64,000 nt of DNA from assembly GCF_047675955.1 (NCBI RefSeq), contig NC_132915.1:12271766-12335765 (forward strand), given 5' to 3'. Position 1 is the stretch's first letter; each line of letters starts with the position of its first letter. The position numbers and the translations under genes are program-made. Shown piece by piece: positions 22,364 to 34,211 of the stretch. Source of the DNA: Chlorocebus sabaeus. Its lineage: Eukaryota > Chordata > Mammalia > Primates > Cercopithecidae. The notes under the pieces were generated by a model. That model ran no database searches, was not told where the DNA came from, and saw only the letters and a list, made by a program, of their open reading frames with translations.

Positions 22364-22405
22364 CTGATTGATTTCTAGAAAGTTCTGATTGATTTCTAGA
22401 AAGTT
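22364..22405. repeat. Perfect two-copy 21-bp tandem duplication
   Basis: The 21-bp unit (starts ctgattgatttctagaaa) occurs at 22364-22384 and 22385-22405 without a mismatch, just after a T-run. Confidence 0.95.
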
Positions 22406-22445
22406 CCACGGGTATTTATGTGCAAATTTCCTTTCCTTTTCCTCC

Positions 22446-22664
22446 TTTTTTTTTTTTTTTTTTTTCTTGAGGCAGAGTCTCTGTTACCCAGGCTGGAATG
22501 CAGTGGCTGATCTCACTGCAACTTCCGTCTCCCAGATTTAAGTGATTCTCGTGCCTCAGCCTCATGAGTAGCTGGTATTACAGGCACACACCGCCACACC
22601 AGCTAATTTTTTGTATTTTTGGTAGAGAACAGGGTTTCACCATGTTGACCCGGCTCACCTTGAA
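22446..22664 (-). mobile_element. Alu, truncated
   Basis: A reversed Alu with a T20 tail at the left. It runs through the right monomer and into the left monomer, then stops at about 22664, lacking roughly the first 70 bp of the Alu (5' truncation). Confidence 0.9.
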
Positions 22665-23234
22665 CTACTTCTTGATGATGGAATTGACAATTGAGGCTCA
22701 AACACAAAATCGTGTCAGCACCAGGCCAGTCAGAACCCACCTGAGAAAAGCCAAGATTCTAACATGGGAAATCAGGAGTAAACCACACGATGAGCTGCAG
22801 GGGCGGGGACAGAAATTTTTGATGGTTGTGCCTGGCACATAACAGACACTCAAAAAATATCTTCGGAATAGACAAGCATCAACGTGCAAGGTGGGAGTGA
22901 AGTTGGAATGGAAGAGCAAGGAGATCTAGGAAAAGAATTGCGGGGTGAAGAAGGACTCCAGAGTGTTTCCTGTCAGTACAGAGTATTGAAGAGAAAAGAA
23001 GTCCAGAGAGGAGGTGTCTGCAGCTAGCCTGTGTGTCTTGGACTCAAAGAGTGTCCGGTGGGCTTCAAAGGCCAGAGGCAAGGCAGATAAAACAGATTTT
23101 TAAAAATTGAAGTGAAAAGAAACAGATTTTATTTTGAGAATTTGTACACTGGGAGTAGGCAGCACTGATGTGAAGTGAAAAAGGATTTTTTTTTTTTTTA
23201 ATGTCATGCCTTCATTTGTACACCACCTACAGCT
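22665..23234. other. Unassigned sequence with an L2/MIR-like tail
   Basis: A short L2- or MIR-like 3' end, tgcctggcacataacagaca, lies near 22828-22850. Otherwise no gene or repeat is recognised. Confidence 0.4.
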
Positions 23235-23400
23235 TCAAAATCCTTTTACATGTATCCATCTAATCCTTAAGGTGGGCATGAGCCTCTTTTGGCGGTCGGC
23301 AAGGATGGGAAAGATTACACGATTTCAGGTCTCACAGAGAAAGTGATGGAGCTGTAGCTTGAATTCTAAGCTTTTACTTCAAATCCACAATGCCATGCCT
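23235..23400 (-). mobile_element. MIR fragment
   Basis: Reversed MIR-like order: ccatctaatccttaaggtgg, gggaaagattac and tctcacagagaaagtgatgg. Strongly diverged; recognised by motif order only. A strong donor-like gggtaagtct lies 50 bp downstream (about 23457), but no clear exon. Confidence 0.55.
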
Positions 23401-24633
23401 CACTCCAGTGAAGGACGGACTCCTGTTCTGTCTCCTAAAACCCACACAGCTCGCCTGGGTAAGTCTCTAGTGAAGTGTGCCGAAGTGAGTTCCTCGTTAG
23501 CGAGCTCTGTTTTTCTCCTGGGGCTCCGTCGATAAAGGAGCAGTTCGGGGACTGCTGTTCTGTGATCTGAGGAATAACAGCAAGGATGTTCTGGTTTCTC
23601 TAAAGGGAGCCACTTACGGGAAAGCAGAGATGGTTTAGCAACAGCTGTGAAATATGGTTTCATAATGAATACTTCGGGATGGAATGAATATGTTTAGTAT
23701 TTTTGTTTTTCTCACTCTTGAGAAGAGGTGAAGAAAGACGGTGGGAGGTGAGGTCCTAGGTGTACAGGGGATGTTGAGAACTGATCTAAAATCCATCCTG
23801 GCCGATATGACCTTGATGGCAATTTGAGTGCAGTATAATCGAGACAGTAGCTACAGGGCTGGTGTTTCCTGGCAGGGGATGCATTTTTAAATTATCTTGG
23901 GTGACTGATTTGACCTGCCTTTGCTGGTCCTTAGTTGTTGAACAGTGAGAGTGGAGATGAGGATTTTCATCAAACCTTCAGGGACTTACCCGTTCTGAAA
24001 TGTGTGAGCACTCAGGTACTGTCTCCTCCTGGATAGATGTGACTGAATTTGGGCTCAATTATTAAGAGGCCTCTTTCTTGTGTCTGTTTTAAAATTTATG
24101 GAGGGAGATAAAACAGGGAAAAACACCCCATTTTTGCTATAAAGGCTTTTCTTTATATCCCTCTTTCAATTTCCCTGCCCTCTGAATCATCTAGAAGACA
24201 AGACTTTCGAGCCTCATGAAGCCAGCTTTATCTGAGAGCACAGACAGGGAAAGGCCCTGGGAATGTTTGTGGGGATAAGGACACAAGAGGATGGCAGCTG
24301 GTGCTTTTTTCACAATTTTGCTTGTATCCTTTGGTCATTTTTTTTCACTTTTGTCATTTTGTCATTTTTGCACAGTGATGAGTGTAGGACCAGCAAGGAG
24401 GTGTTCCAGCCGTGTGGGCTCTGGCTGGAGCTCCCCCCCAGGAGTGGAGTGTCCTACTTGAAGATTAGGGAGAGGCAGGCGTCTTCTCAAGTGAGAGTCC
24501 CTTGGTCAACAGGTCCTAGAAAATAAAGACCAATTAGGTAAGCCTGCAGGCGTGGTTCTGCGACACTGATACACTATCCGTAAAACACTGACAATTACAC
24601 AGGGCAAGATAAACTTTTAAAAATACAAACTGA
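23401..24633. other. Unassigned sequence
   Basis: No gene or repeat recognised over 1.2 kb. Short open frames (87 codons at 23400-23663 minus and 24263-24526 plus) have no known domains. Reads as ordinary non-coding sequence. Confidence 0.4.
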
Positions 24634-24932
24634 GGTCAGGTGCAGTGGTTCACGCCTGTAATTCCAGTACTTTGGGAGGCTGAGGCAGGCAGATCACTTG
24701 AGGTCGGAAGTTCGAGACCAGCCTGGCCGACATGGTGAAACCCCATCTCTACTAAAAATACAAAAATTAGCCAGGCATAGTGGTGTGTGCCTGTAGTCCC
24801 AACTACTTGGAGTGCTGAGGCACACAAATCACTTCAACCCGGGAGGCAGAGGTTGCAAGTGAGCTGAGATCATGCCACTGCATGCCAGCATGGGTGGCAG
24901 AGGAGACTCTATCTCAAAAAAAAAAAAAAAAA
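24634..24932 (+). mobile_element. AluS-type element
   Basis: Starts ggtcaggtgcagtggttcac and ends in a 17-base A tail. A full-length dimer with scattered substitutions. Confidence 0.92.
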
Positions 24933-25583
24933 GTGTAAGTTCTTCCATATTTTATGGGCCTACAGAGTGCATACCATGAAACTCACTCAGGTGGAGTGGA
25001 TTCTGCTCAGGAAAACAGAGTTTTTATTTCAATTAGGATATGATGTAAAAATCGCACAGATAGTAGAAAATGCAATTACACACATATATGCTTCCATTGA
25101 AGACTTTCTTTCCCAAATGTAAAGGTAATAACTAACTCACTTTATGTGTTATTTTCCTATGTTCCCTTCCCCATCCACACTTATATGTGGGTGACCTGAA
25201 TTTTGTCTGGATATTTCTGATGACAACGTCGTCTCTTCCTGATCAACCCATATTATTGCTTCCGGTATCCACTACGCTTTGCATGTGCCCTAAGACATAG
25301 GAATTTTCTTTGTAATGAATGATTAACTTTTGCTCATTGTTTTCTGTTCATTGGAATTACATGTGGAGTATTCATAAATGAAGATCACTTCTGTTTCTCT
25401 AGGATAACGTGTGGGTCGGAGATCTTAGCTGAAAGCCCTGGAAGCCGTCTCTGGCTGATGTAAGCAGAGGGATACTGGGCAGATCACAGAATGGTCTTAA
25501 CTAGAGTGGGTTCATGAGCCTGATCTGAAAAAATTTAGACAGCAAGTCAAAGGGAAAGCAAAAGCTTCAAAGAGGTATAACCT
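24933..25583. other. Unassigned sequence
   Basis: No gene, splice-bounded frame or repeat family recognised. Confidence 0.4.
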
Positions 25584-25654
25584 GTTTTGTTTTGTTTTGT
25601 TTTATTTTATTTTATTTTGTCTCGTCTCGTCTCGTCTCGTCTCGTCTCATCTTA
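25584..25654. repeat. Compound pentanucleotide repeat TTTTG / TTTTA / CTCGT
   Basis: Three pentanucleotide repeats follow one another: about four TTTTG, then three TTTTA, then five perfect CTCGT plus one CTCAT. They occupy the tail of the minus-strand Alu at 25655, so in Alu orientation the order is ACGAG, ATAAA-type, ACAAA-type units. Confidence 0.95.
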
Positions 25655-25950
25655 TTCTTTTTGGGACGGGGCCTCACTCAGTCACCTAGGCTGGAGTGCA
25701 GTAGAGTGATCATGGCTCACTGTAGCCTTGACCTCCCAGGCTCAAGTGATCTTCCCTGCTCACCCTCCTGAGTGCTGGGACTACAGGTACACACCACCAC
25801 GCCTGGCTAATTTTTGCATTTTTGTATTTTTTGTAGAGATGAGGTTTAGCCACATTGGCCAGGCTGGTCAGGAACTCTTAAGTTCAAGTGATCCACCCAC
25901 CTCAGCCTCCCAAAGTGCTGGGATTACAGGCATAAGCACCACGCCTGGCC
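25655..25950 (-). mobile_element. AluJ-type element
   Basis: A reversed Alu, with cactgtagccttgacctccc and ctcaagtgatcttccc-type J features. It ends at ggcc (25950). The compound pentanucleotide repeat is its tail. The 290 bp that follow are unassigned. Confidence 0.92.
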
Positions 25951-26237
25951 CTGTGTTGTTTTTTTTTGCAGGAGTTTTCCTTCTCTCATTGGTTTAGTGA
26001 GTGATTAATTTTTTAGGCATGATTTTGTACATGCTGGGAATCCACGTTCTCCAGAAAATGTGGGATAAATTCATTTCTGCTTGACACCTTTGGCTTCTCT
26101 CATTCTAATAAGGAAGGGGTGAAGCTAGCTAGGGTTCCCATAATTGGTGCTCTGTGAATGTTAAACTCTTCCTGATGACGTTTACCTTTTTGTTCTTGTC
26201 CTCGAGTGTGTATAGGAAAGGTGAAGACTCTGCATTC

Positions 26238-26742
26238 ATTTCTCATTGCAGCTGTAACAAATCACCAATAATTTAGCAGCTTAAACACAAATTATCTTAC
26301 AATTCTGTAGGCCAAAAGTCTGACACAGATCTCAGCAGGCTACAATCAGGTGTCACAGGGCTGCGCTCCTTTCTGTTGGCTCCAGGAGAGCCTGGATCTC
26401 TGTTCCTCTGCTGGCTATCAGTTGAAGGCTATTCCCAGCTTCTAGAAGCTACTTGAATTCCATGGCTTGTAGCCTTTTCCTCTGTTTTCAAAGCATTGAT
26501 GGACTGACTCCCTCTCATGCTTTGAATCTGTCTTGATTATTTACTCTTGTCTCTGACCAAAGCCAGGAAAGATTCTCCAATTTTAAGGACTCCTGTGATT
26601 AGATTGGGCCCACCTGGATCATCTAGGATGATCTCCCACCCCAAGATTTATGCCTTCAATTATATCTGCAAAGTCCCTCTTGCCCTAGGTTCCAGAGATC
26701 AGGGTGTGACATCCTTGGGAGGGGGAAGAATATTCTGCTGGC
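26238..26742 (-). mobile_element. MLT1-like LTR
   Basis: Reversed LTR text: tgcattcatttctcattgca, aatcaccaataatttagcag, gattagattgggcccacctg and attctgctggcca. Typical of an older MLT1 branch or a related LTR. The plus-strand frame of 143 codons at 26547-26978 overlaps it and has no domain. Confidence 0.65.
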
Positions 26743-27691
26743 CAAAGACTCTACTGGGGTTAATTCTGAAAATCACTGGTACATGTATCTATACATTTTC
26801 TTCACCCTCGAGCAGGCAGATGTGCTGCCTTCAAAAGTGCTTAGGTGTTACAGTCACGTCTCCCAAGCCCCGAGCTCTCGGGAGCTGGCCTGTGCACAGC
26901 ACAATGTGGAGCCAGCCTGTTCTTAAGGTCAGCTCTTGTTATCTATTAAGCAAAGGAGCCAATAACCAGGACAGTTAGGGTGGAATCTCACTCTGGTCCA
27001 TGGAGTCCTCTTTACTTTCTACATAAAATCCCATGAAATACTTTCTTGAGTGTTTGATGCTTTGCTGATTTGAAGATGCAACCTTCTCAGGGCAAGGCCA
27101 GCATTTCTTGGACGGGGCTCACATGTCTGTTCTTTGGAGCTGTGGGCAAAGAGCCTATCTCTTCAGGGAATGTAAGCAGGTAGAGATGTTTGCTGGGGCT
27201 CTGAAAATTGAATGAGCAGAGCCACATGAGTGAGTGCTCAGTGACAGCTGATCTTTGGCTGTTTCCCAGAATATTTCTACCTGTTGTGAAAACCAGTCAT
27301 TGGTGCTTGGAGAATGACTGTTGCCATGGATACCTGGTTGTTCTAATCGGTCCCACAAGCTACCTGTTTGTAGGAACAGGTCTTCTCCTGCCCCAGCCAT
27401 ATGGCTCTGCTGCCCTACCCACGTGGGCACACCTGATTATCAGAGCATAAGCAGCTGATGAAGCTGGACCAATGCATCTGTTCCTGGGTGTCTCCTGACT
27501 TTGCACCAGTGACACCATTTGGCCAGTGTCTCTCTTCAGTGCTGAAGCGGTCAGATAGAAAGCCCAGAAGCTGATGGCAGTCACCTTCTGTGGAAAAAGC
27601 CTACCACAGCAAGAAGGATGCACACAGAGAGAGAGAGCTTACCTGGCTTCGTGGGGTCAGATCCTAGTCCTCCTGGGATCCAGACATATTT
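26743..27691. other. Unassigned sequence
   Basis: No gene or repeat recognised. Several overlapping frames of 74-105 codons at 27155-27891 lie on both strands and carry no known domain. The last part is the target of the L1 insertion. Confidence 0.4.
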
Positions 27692-28560
27692 TCTTGTCTT
27701 ACTTTTTCTTTCTTTTGTTTTATTACACTTTAAGTTCTGGGATACATGTGCAGAACGTACAGGTTTGTTACATAGGTATACACGTGTCATGGTGGTTTGC
27801 TGCACCCATCAACCCATTGTCTACATTAGGTATTTCTCCTAATGCTATCCCTCAATTAGCCCCCCACCCCCTGACAGGCCCCAGTGTGTGATGTTCCCCT
27901 CCCTGTGTCCATGTGTTCTCACTGTTCAATTCCCACTTATGAGTGAGAATATGTGGTGTTTGATTTTCTGTTCTTGTGTTAGTTTGCTGAGAATGATGGT
28001 TTCCAGCTTCATCTATGTCCCTGCAAAGGACATGAACTCATACTTTTTTATGGCTGCATTGTATTCCATGGTGTATACGTGCCACATTTTCTTTATCCAG
28101 TCTATCATTGATGGGCATTTGGGTTGGTTCCAAGTCATTGCTATTGTGAATAGTGCTGCAGTAAACATATGTGTGCATGTGTCTTTATAGTAGAATGATT
28201 TATAATCCTTTGGGTATATACCCAGTAATGGGATTGCTGGGTCACATGGTATTTTTGGCTCTAGATCCTTGAGGAATCACCACACTGTCTTCCACAATGG
28301 TTGAACTAATTTACACTCCCACCAACAGTGTAAAAGTGTTCCTATTTCTCCACATCCTGTCCAGCATCTGTTGTTTCCTGACTTTTTAATGATTGCCATT
28401 CTAACTAGAGTGAGATGGCATCTCACTGTGGTTTTGATTTGCATTTCTCTAATGACCAGTGATGATGAGCTTTTTTTTTAATATGTTTATTTGGCCGCAT
28501 AAATGTCTTCTTTTGAAAAGTGTCTATTTATATCCTGTGCCCACTTTTTGATGGGGTGGT

Positions 28561-28603
28561 GTTTTTTTTGTTTTTTTTTGTTTTTGTTTTTGTTTTTTTT
28601 TGT
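28561..28603. repeat. T-rich run with regular G interruptions
   Basis: T tracts broken by single G residues, expanded from a short T run in ORF2 of the L1PA copy. On the minus strand it gives a Lys/Gln-rich artefact. Confidence 0.9.
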
Positions 28604-31534
28604 TAATTTGTTGAAGTTCCTTGTAGATTCTGGATATTAGCCCTTTGTCAGACGGATTGCTTGCAAAAATTTTCTCCCATTCTATAGGTTGCCTGTTCAC
28701 TCTGATGATAGTTTGTTTTGCTGTGCAGAAGCTCTTTAGTTTAGTTAAATCCCTTTTGTCAATTTTGGCTTTTGTTGCCATTGCTTTTGGTCTTTTAGTC
28801 ATGAAGTCTTTACCCATGCCTATGTCCTCAATGATATTGCCTAGGTTTTCTTCTAGGGTTTTTATGGTTTTGTCTTATGTTTAAGTCTTTAATCCACTGG
28901 AGTTAATTTTTGTGTAAGATGTAAGGAAGGGGTCCAGTTTCAGTTTTCTGCATATGACTAGCCAGTTTTCCCAGCAACATTTATTAAATAGAGGCTCCTT
29001 TCCCCATTTCTTGTTTTTGTCAGGTTTGTCAAAAATCAGATGATTGTAGATGTGTGGTGTTATTTCTGAGTCCTCTGTTCTGCTCCTTTGGTCTATATAT
29101 TTGTTTTGGTACCAGTACCATGCTGTTTTGGTCACTATAGCATTGTAGTATAGTTTGAAGTCAGGTAGCATGATGACTCCAGCTTTGTTCTTTTTCCTTA
29201 GGATTGTCTTGGCTATACAAACTCTTTTTTGGTTTCATATGAAAGTTAAGGTAGTTTTTTCTAATTCTGTGAAGAAAGTCAATGATAGCGTGATGGGGAT
29301 AGCATTGAATCTATAAATTACTTTGGGCAGTATGGCCATTTTTATGATATTGATTCTTTCTATCCGTGAGCATGGAATGTCTTTCCATTTGTTTGTCCTC
29401 TCTTATTTCTTTGAGCAGTGGTTTGTAGTTCTCCTTGAAGAGGTCCTTCACATCCCTTGTAAGTTGTATTCCTAGGTATTTTATTCTCTTTGTAGCAATT
29501 GTGAATGGAAATTCACTCATGATTTACTTCTCTGTTTGTCCATTATTGGTGTATAGAAACACTTGTGATTTTGGACATTGATTTTGTATCCTGAGACTTT
29601 GCTTATCAGCTTAAGGAGATTTTGGGCTGAGATGATGGGGTTCTCTAAATATACAATCATGTTGTCTGCAGAGACAATTTGACTTCCTCCCTTCCTATTT
29701 GAATACGCTTTATTTCTTTCTCTTGCCTGACTGCCCTGGCAGAAACTTCCAATACTATGTTGAACAGGAGTAGTGAGAGAAGGCATCCTTGTGTGGTGCC
29801 AGTTTTCAAAGGGAATGCTTCCAGCTTTTGCCCATTCAGTATAATACTGACTGTGGGTTTGTCATGAATAGCTCTTATGATTTTGAGATACATGCCATCA
29901 ATACCTAGTTTATTGAGAGTTTTTAGCATGAAGAGGTGTGGAATTTTATCGAAGGTCTTTTCTCCATCTATTGAGATAATCATGTGGTTTTTGTCATTGG
30001 TTCTGTTTATGTGATGGATTACATTTACTGATTTGCATATGTGGAACCAGCTTTGCATCCGAGGGATGAAGCTGACCTGATCATGGTGGATAAGCTTTTT
30101 GATGTGCTGCTGGATTTGGTTTGCCAGTATTTTACTGAGGATTTTTGCATCGATGTTCATCAGGGATATTGGCCTGAAATTTTCTTTCTTTTGTTGTGTC
30201 TCTGCTGGGTTTTGTTATCAGGATGATGCTGGCCCCATAAAATGAGTTAGGGAGGAGTCCCTCTTTTTCTATTGTTTGGAATAGATTCAGAAGGAATGGT
30301 ACCAGCTCCTCTTTGTACCTCTGGTAGAATTTGTCTGTGAATCCATCTGGTCCTGGGCTTTTTTTTGTTTGGTAGGCCATTCATTATTACCTCAACTTCA
30401 GAACGTGTTATTGGTCTATTCAGGGATTCAATTTCTTTCTGGTTTAGTCTTGGGAGGGTGTGTGTGTCCAGGAATTTATCCATTTCTTCTAGATTTTCTA
30501 GTTTATTTGCATAGAGCAGTTTATAGTATCCTTTGCTGGTAGTTTGTATTTCTGTGGGATCAGTGGTGATATCCCCTTTATCATTTTTTATTGTGTCTAT
30601 TTGATGCTTCTCACTTTTCTTCTTTAGTCTGGCTAGCGGTCTATCTATTTTGTTAATCTTTTCAAAAAAGCAGCTCCTGGATTCATTGATTTATTTCGAG
30701 GCTTTTTCATGTCTCTGTCTCCTTTAGTTCTGCTCTGATTGTAGATATTTCTTATCTTCTGCTAGCTTTTGAATTTGTTTGCTCTTGCTTCTCTAGTTCT
30801 TTTAATTTTGATGTTAGGGTGTCGGTTTTAGATCTTCCCTGCTTTCTCCTGTAGGCATTTCGTGCTATAAACTTCCCTCTAAACACTGCTTTATCTGTGC
30901 CCCAGAGAATCTGGTATGTTGCATTCTCATTGGTTTCAAAGAGCTTATTTATTTCTGCCTTAATTTCATTATTTACCCAGTAGCCATTCAGGTGCAGGTT
31001 GTTCAGTTTCTATATTATTGTGTGGTTTTGAGTAAGTTTCTTAACCCTGAGTTCTAATTTTATTGCACTGTGGTCTGAGAGACTGTCTGTTATGATTTCT
31101 GTTCTTTTGAATTTGCTGAGGAGTGTTTTACTTCCAATTATATGGTCAATTTTAGAATGAATGTGATGTGGCACTGAGAAAAATGTATATTCTGTTGATT
31201 TGGGGTGGAGAGTTCTGTATCTTGGTACGCTTGGTCCAGAGCTGAGTTCAAGTCCTGAATATCTTTGTTAATTTTCTATCTCGCTGATCTGTCTAATGTT
31301 GACAGTGGGGTGTTAAAGACTCCCACTACTATTATGTGGGAGTCTAATTCTCTTTGTAGGTCTCTAAGAACCTGCTTTATGAATCTGGGTGCTCCTGTGT
31401 CGGGTGCCTACATATTTAGGATAGTTAGCTCTTCTTGTTGCATTGATTCATTTACCATTATGTAATGCCCTTGTCTCTTTTGATCTTTGTTGGTTTAAAG
31501 CCTGTTTTATCAGAGACTAGGATTGCAACCCCTG

Positions 31535-31535
<1 letters not shown>

Positions 31536-31571
<36 letters not shown>
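31536..31571. repeat. T36 homopolymer in the L1 endonuclease region
   Basis: Thirty-six consecutive T on the plus strand. Related L1 copies have only about seven here. It lies in coding sequence of ORF2 and breaks its frame. Confidence 0.95.
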
Positions 31572-31574
<3 letters not shown>

Positions 31575-31839
31575 TTCCATTTGCTTGGTAAATATTCTTC
31601 CATCCCTTTGTTTTGAGCCTAAGTGTGTCTTTGAATATGAGATGGGTCTCTTGGATACAGCACAGTGATGGATCTTGACTCTTTATCCAATTTGCCAGTC
31701 TGTGTCTTTTAATTGAGGGATGTAGCCCGTTTATATTTAAGGTTAATATTGTTATGTGTGAATTTGATTCTGTCAATATTATGCTAGCTGGTTATTTTGC
31801 CTGTTAGTTGATGCAGTTTCTTCATAGTGTCGATGATCT

Positions 31840-32861
31840 TTACAATTTGGTATGTTTTTGCAGTGGCTGGTGCTGGTTTTTCCTTTCCATATTTAGTGCT
31901 TCCTTCAGGAGCTCTTGCAGGGCAGGCCTGTTGGTGACAAAATCTCTCAACATTTTCTTGTCTGTAAAGAATTTTATTTCTCCTTTGCTTATGAAGCTTA
32001 GTTCAGCTGGATATGAAATTCTGGGTTGAAAATTATTTTCTTTTAGAATGTTGAATATTGGCCCCCACTCTCTTCTGGCTTGTAGAGTTTCTGCAGAGAG
32101 ACCTGCTGTTAGTCTGATGGACTTCCCTTTGTGGGTAACACAACCTTTCTCTCTGACTTCCCTTAACATTTTTCCTTTATTTCAACCTTGGTGAATCTGA
32201 CAGTTATGTGTCTTCGGGTTGCTCTTCTTGAGGTGTATCTTTGTGGTGTTCTCTGTATTTCCTGAGTTTGAATGTTGGCCTGTCTTGCTAGGTTTGGGAA
32301 GTTCTCCTGGATAATACCCTGAAGAGTGTTTTCCAACTTATTTCCATTTTCCCTGTCACTTACAGTTACAGCAATCAAATGTTGGTTTGGTCTTTTGTCA
32401 TAGTCCAATATTTCTTGGAGGCTTTGTTCGTTCCTTTTCATTCTTTTTTCTCTAATCTTGTCTTCCTGCTTTATTTCATTAAGTTGATCTTTAATATTGG
32501 ATATCCTTTCTTCCACTTGATTGATTCAGATATTGATACTTGGGTATGCTTCAAGAAGTTCTCGTGTTGTGTTTTTCAGCTCTACCAGGTCATTTATGTT
32601 CTTCGTTAAACTGGTTATTCTAGTTAGCAATTCCTCTAACCTTTTCTCAAGGTTCTTAGCTTCCTTGCATTGGGTTAGAACATGCCCGTTCAGCTCAGAG
32701 GAGTTTGTTATTACCCACCTTCTGAATCCTACTTCTGTCAACTCATCAAACTCATTCTCTGTCCAGTTTTGTTCCCTTGCTGGTGAGGAGTTGTGATCCT
32801 TTGGAGAGAAGGTGTTCTGGTTTTTGGCATTTTCAGCCTTTTTGCTCTGGTTTTTCTTCAT
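31840..32861 (-). pseudogene. L1 ORF1p (RNA-binding chaperone), broken
   Basis: ORF1p starts at 32861 with the Lys-rich N-terminus typical of L1PA, runs into the coiled coil (TRITSLTKNINDLVEL) and meets an in-frame stop at 32526-32528. It resumes in the same frame at 32516 with the RNA-recognition-like domain (KRPNQHLIAVTVSDRE, NFPNLARQANIQTQEIQRTP). A frameshift near 32163-32169 puts the C-terminal domain (KGKSIRLTAGLSAETLQARR) in another frame, ending at 31840. Two lesions only, so the copy died fairly recently compared with the element at 14128. Confidence 0.92.
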
Positions 32862-34180
32862 CTTCGTGGGTTTATCTACTTTTGGTCTTTGATGCTGGTG
32901 ACCTTCAGATGGGGTTTTTGTGTGGACATCCTTTCTGTTGATGTTGATGCTATTTCTTTCTGTTTGTTAGTTTCCTTTCTAACAGTCAGGCCCCTCTGCT
33001 GCAGGTCTGCTGGAGTTTGCCGGAGGTCCATTCCAGTCCCTGTTTGTCTGGGTATCACCAGCAGAGGCTGCAGAACAGCAAAGATTGCTGCCTGTTCATT
33101 CCTCTGGAAGCTTTGTCCCAGAGGGGCACCTACCAGATGCTAGCTGGAGCTCTCCTGCATGAGGTGTCTGTCAATCCCTGCTGGGAGGTATCTCCCTGTC
33201 AGGAGGCACAGGGGTCAGGGACCCATTTGAGGAGGCAGTCTGTGTCTTAGCAGAGCTCAAGCACTGTGTTGGGAGATCCACTGCTCTTTTCAGAGCCAAT
33301 AGACAGGAATGTTTAAGTTTGCTGGAGCTGTGCCCATAGCCACCCCTTCCTCCAGGTGCTCTGTCCCAGGGAGATGGGAGTTTTATCTACAAGTCCCTGA
33401 CTGGGGCTGCTGCCTTTCTTTCAGAGATACCCTGCCCAGAGAGGAGGAATCTAGAGAGGCAGTCTGGCTACAGTGGCTTTGTGGTGTTCCAGTCGGCTCT
33501 GCCCAGTTTGGACTTCCTGGTGGCTTTGTTTACCTTGTGAGGGGAAAACCGCCTACTCAAGCCTCAGTAATGGCAGATGCCCCTGCCCCCATCAAGCTCA
33601 AGTGTCCCAGGTTGACTTCAGACTGCTGTGCGTGCACTGAGAATTTCAAAGCTTGCTGGGCTTCATGGGGGTTGGATCCACTGAGCTAGACCACTTGGCT
33701 CCCTGGCTTCAGCCCCCTTTCCAGGGGAGTGAATGGTTCTGTCACTCTGGCATTCCAGGCACCACTGGGATATGAAAAAACAACAAAAAAAAACAAACAA
33801 AAAAAACTCCTGTAAGTAGCTTGATGTCTGCCCAATCTTGTGCTTGAAACCCAGGGCCCTGGTGGCATAGGCACTAGAGAGAATCTCCTGGGCTGCGGGC
33901 TGTGAAGACTGGGAAAAGTGTAGTATTTGGGCCGGAATGCACCGTTCCTCATGGCACAGTTCCTCATGGCTTCCCTTGGCTAGGGGAGGGAGATCCCCAT
34001 CCCCTTCTGCTTCCCAGGTGAGGCGACGCCCCACCCTGCTTCGGCTTGCTCTCTGTCAGCTGCAGCCACTGTCTGACCAGTTCCAATGAGATGAGCCAGT
34101 ACCTCAGTTGGAGATGCAGAAATCACCTGCCTTCTGCATTGATCTCACTGGGAGCTGCAGATGGGAACTGTTCCTATTCG

Positions 34181-34189
34181 GCCATCTTG
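34181..34189 (-). promoter_or_regulatory. YY1 site at the L1 5' end
   Basis: The minus strand carries caagatggc about 12-20 bases from the element's 5' end, the known position and sequence of the YY1 motif that guides L1 transcription start. Activity of this dead copy is unknown. Confidence 0.6.
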
Positions 34190-34211
34190 CCAGCTGTTCC
34201 TCTTGTCTTAC

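Larger units (their letters stand above)
27926..31776 (-). pseudogene. L1 ORF2p (endonuclease / reverse transcriptase), broken
   Basis: From the ATG at 31776 the endonuclease start reads ITILTLNINGLHPSIKRHRL and continues to GKQ, then meets a 36-base A/T homopolymer that turns into a lysine run and shifts the frame, ending at 31510. Further readable pieces lie at 30247-30483, 30132-30380, 29657-30160, 29517-29786, 29311-29520, 28881-29171 and 28524-28817. The catalytic reverse-transcriptase FADD motif has become SADN (codons around 29661-29672): the second aspartate is replaced by asparagine. The C-terminal stop is at 27926-27928. Dead by frame and by active site. Confidence 0.92.
27703..34200 (-). 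mobile_element. Near-full-length L1PA-type LINE with target duplication
   Basis: A 6498-bp primate L1 in reverse: 3'UTR and decayed A tail at the left (aagttctgggatacatgtgc), ORF2 27926-31776, ORF1 about 31840-32861, and a 5'UTR to 34200 (ccagctgttcc end). The duplication tcttgtcttac stands at 27692-27702 and 34201-34211, proving one complete insertion. Subfamily looks like L1PA4-L1PA8 from memory. Stops and frameshifts disable both ORFs. Three simple repeats have grown inside it. Confidence 0.96.

Noticed and set aside
32793..33689. Plus-strand frames of 116 and 126 codons as genes
   Set aside because: They run antisense through ORF1/5'UTR of the L1PA copy; they could be transcribed by the antisense promoter, but nothing in the sequence supports a specific protein.
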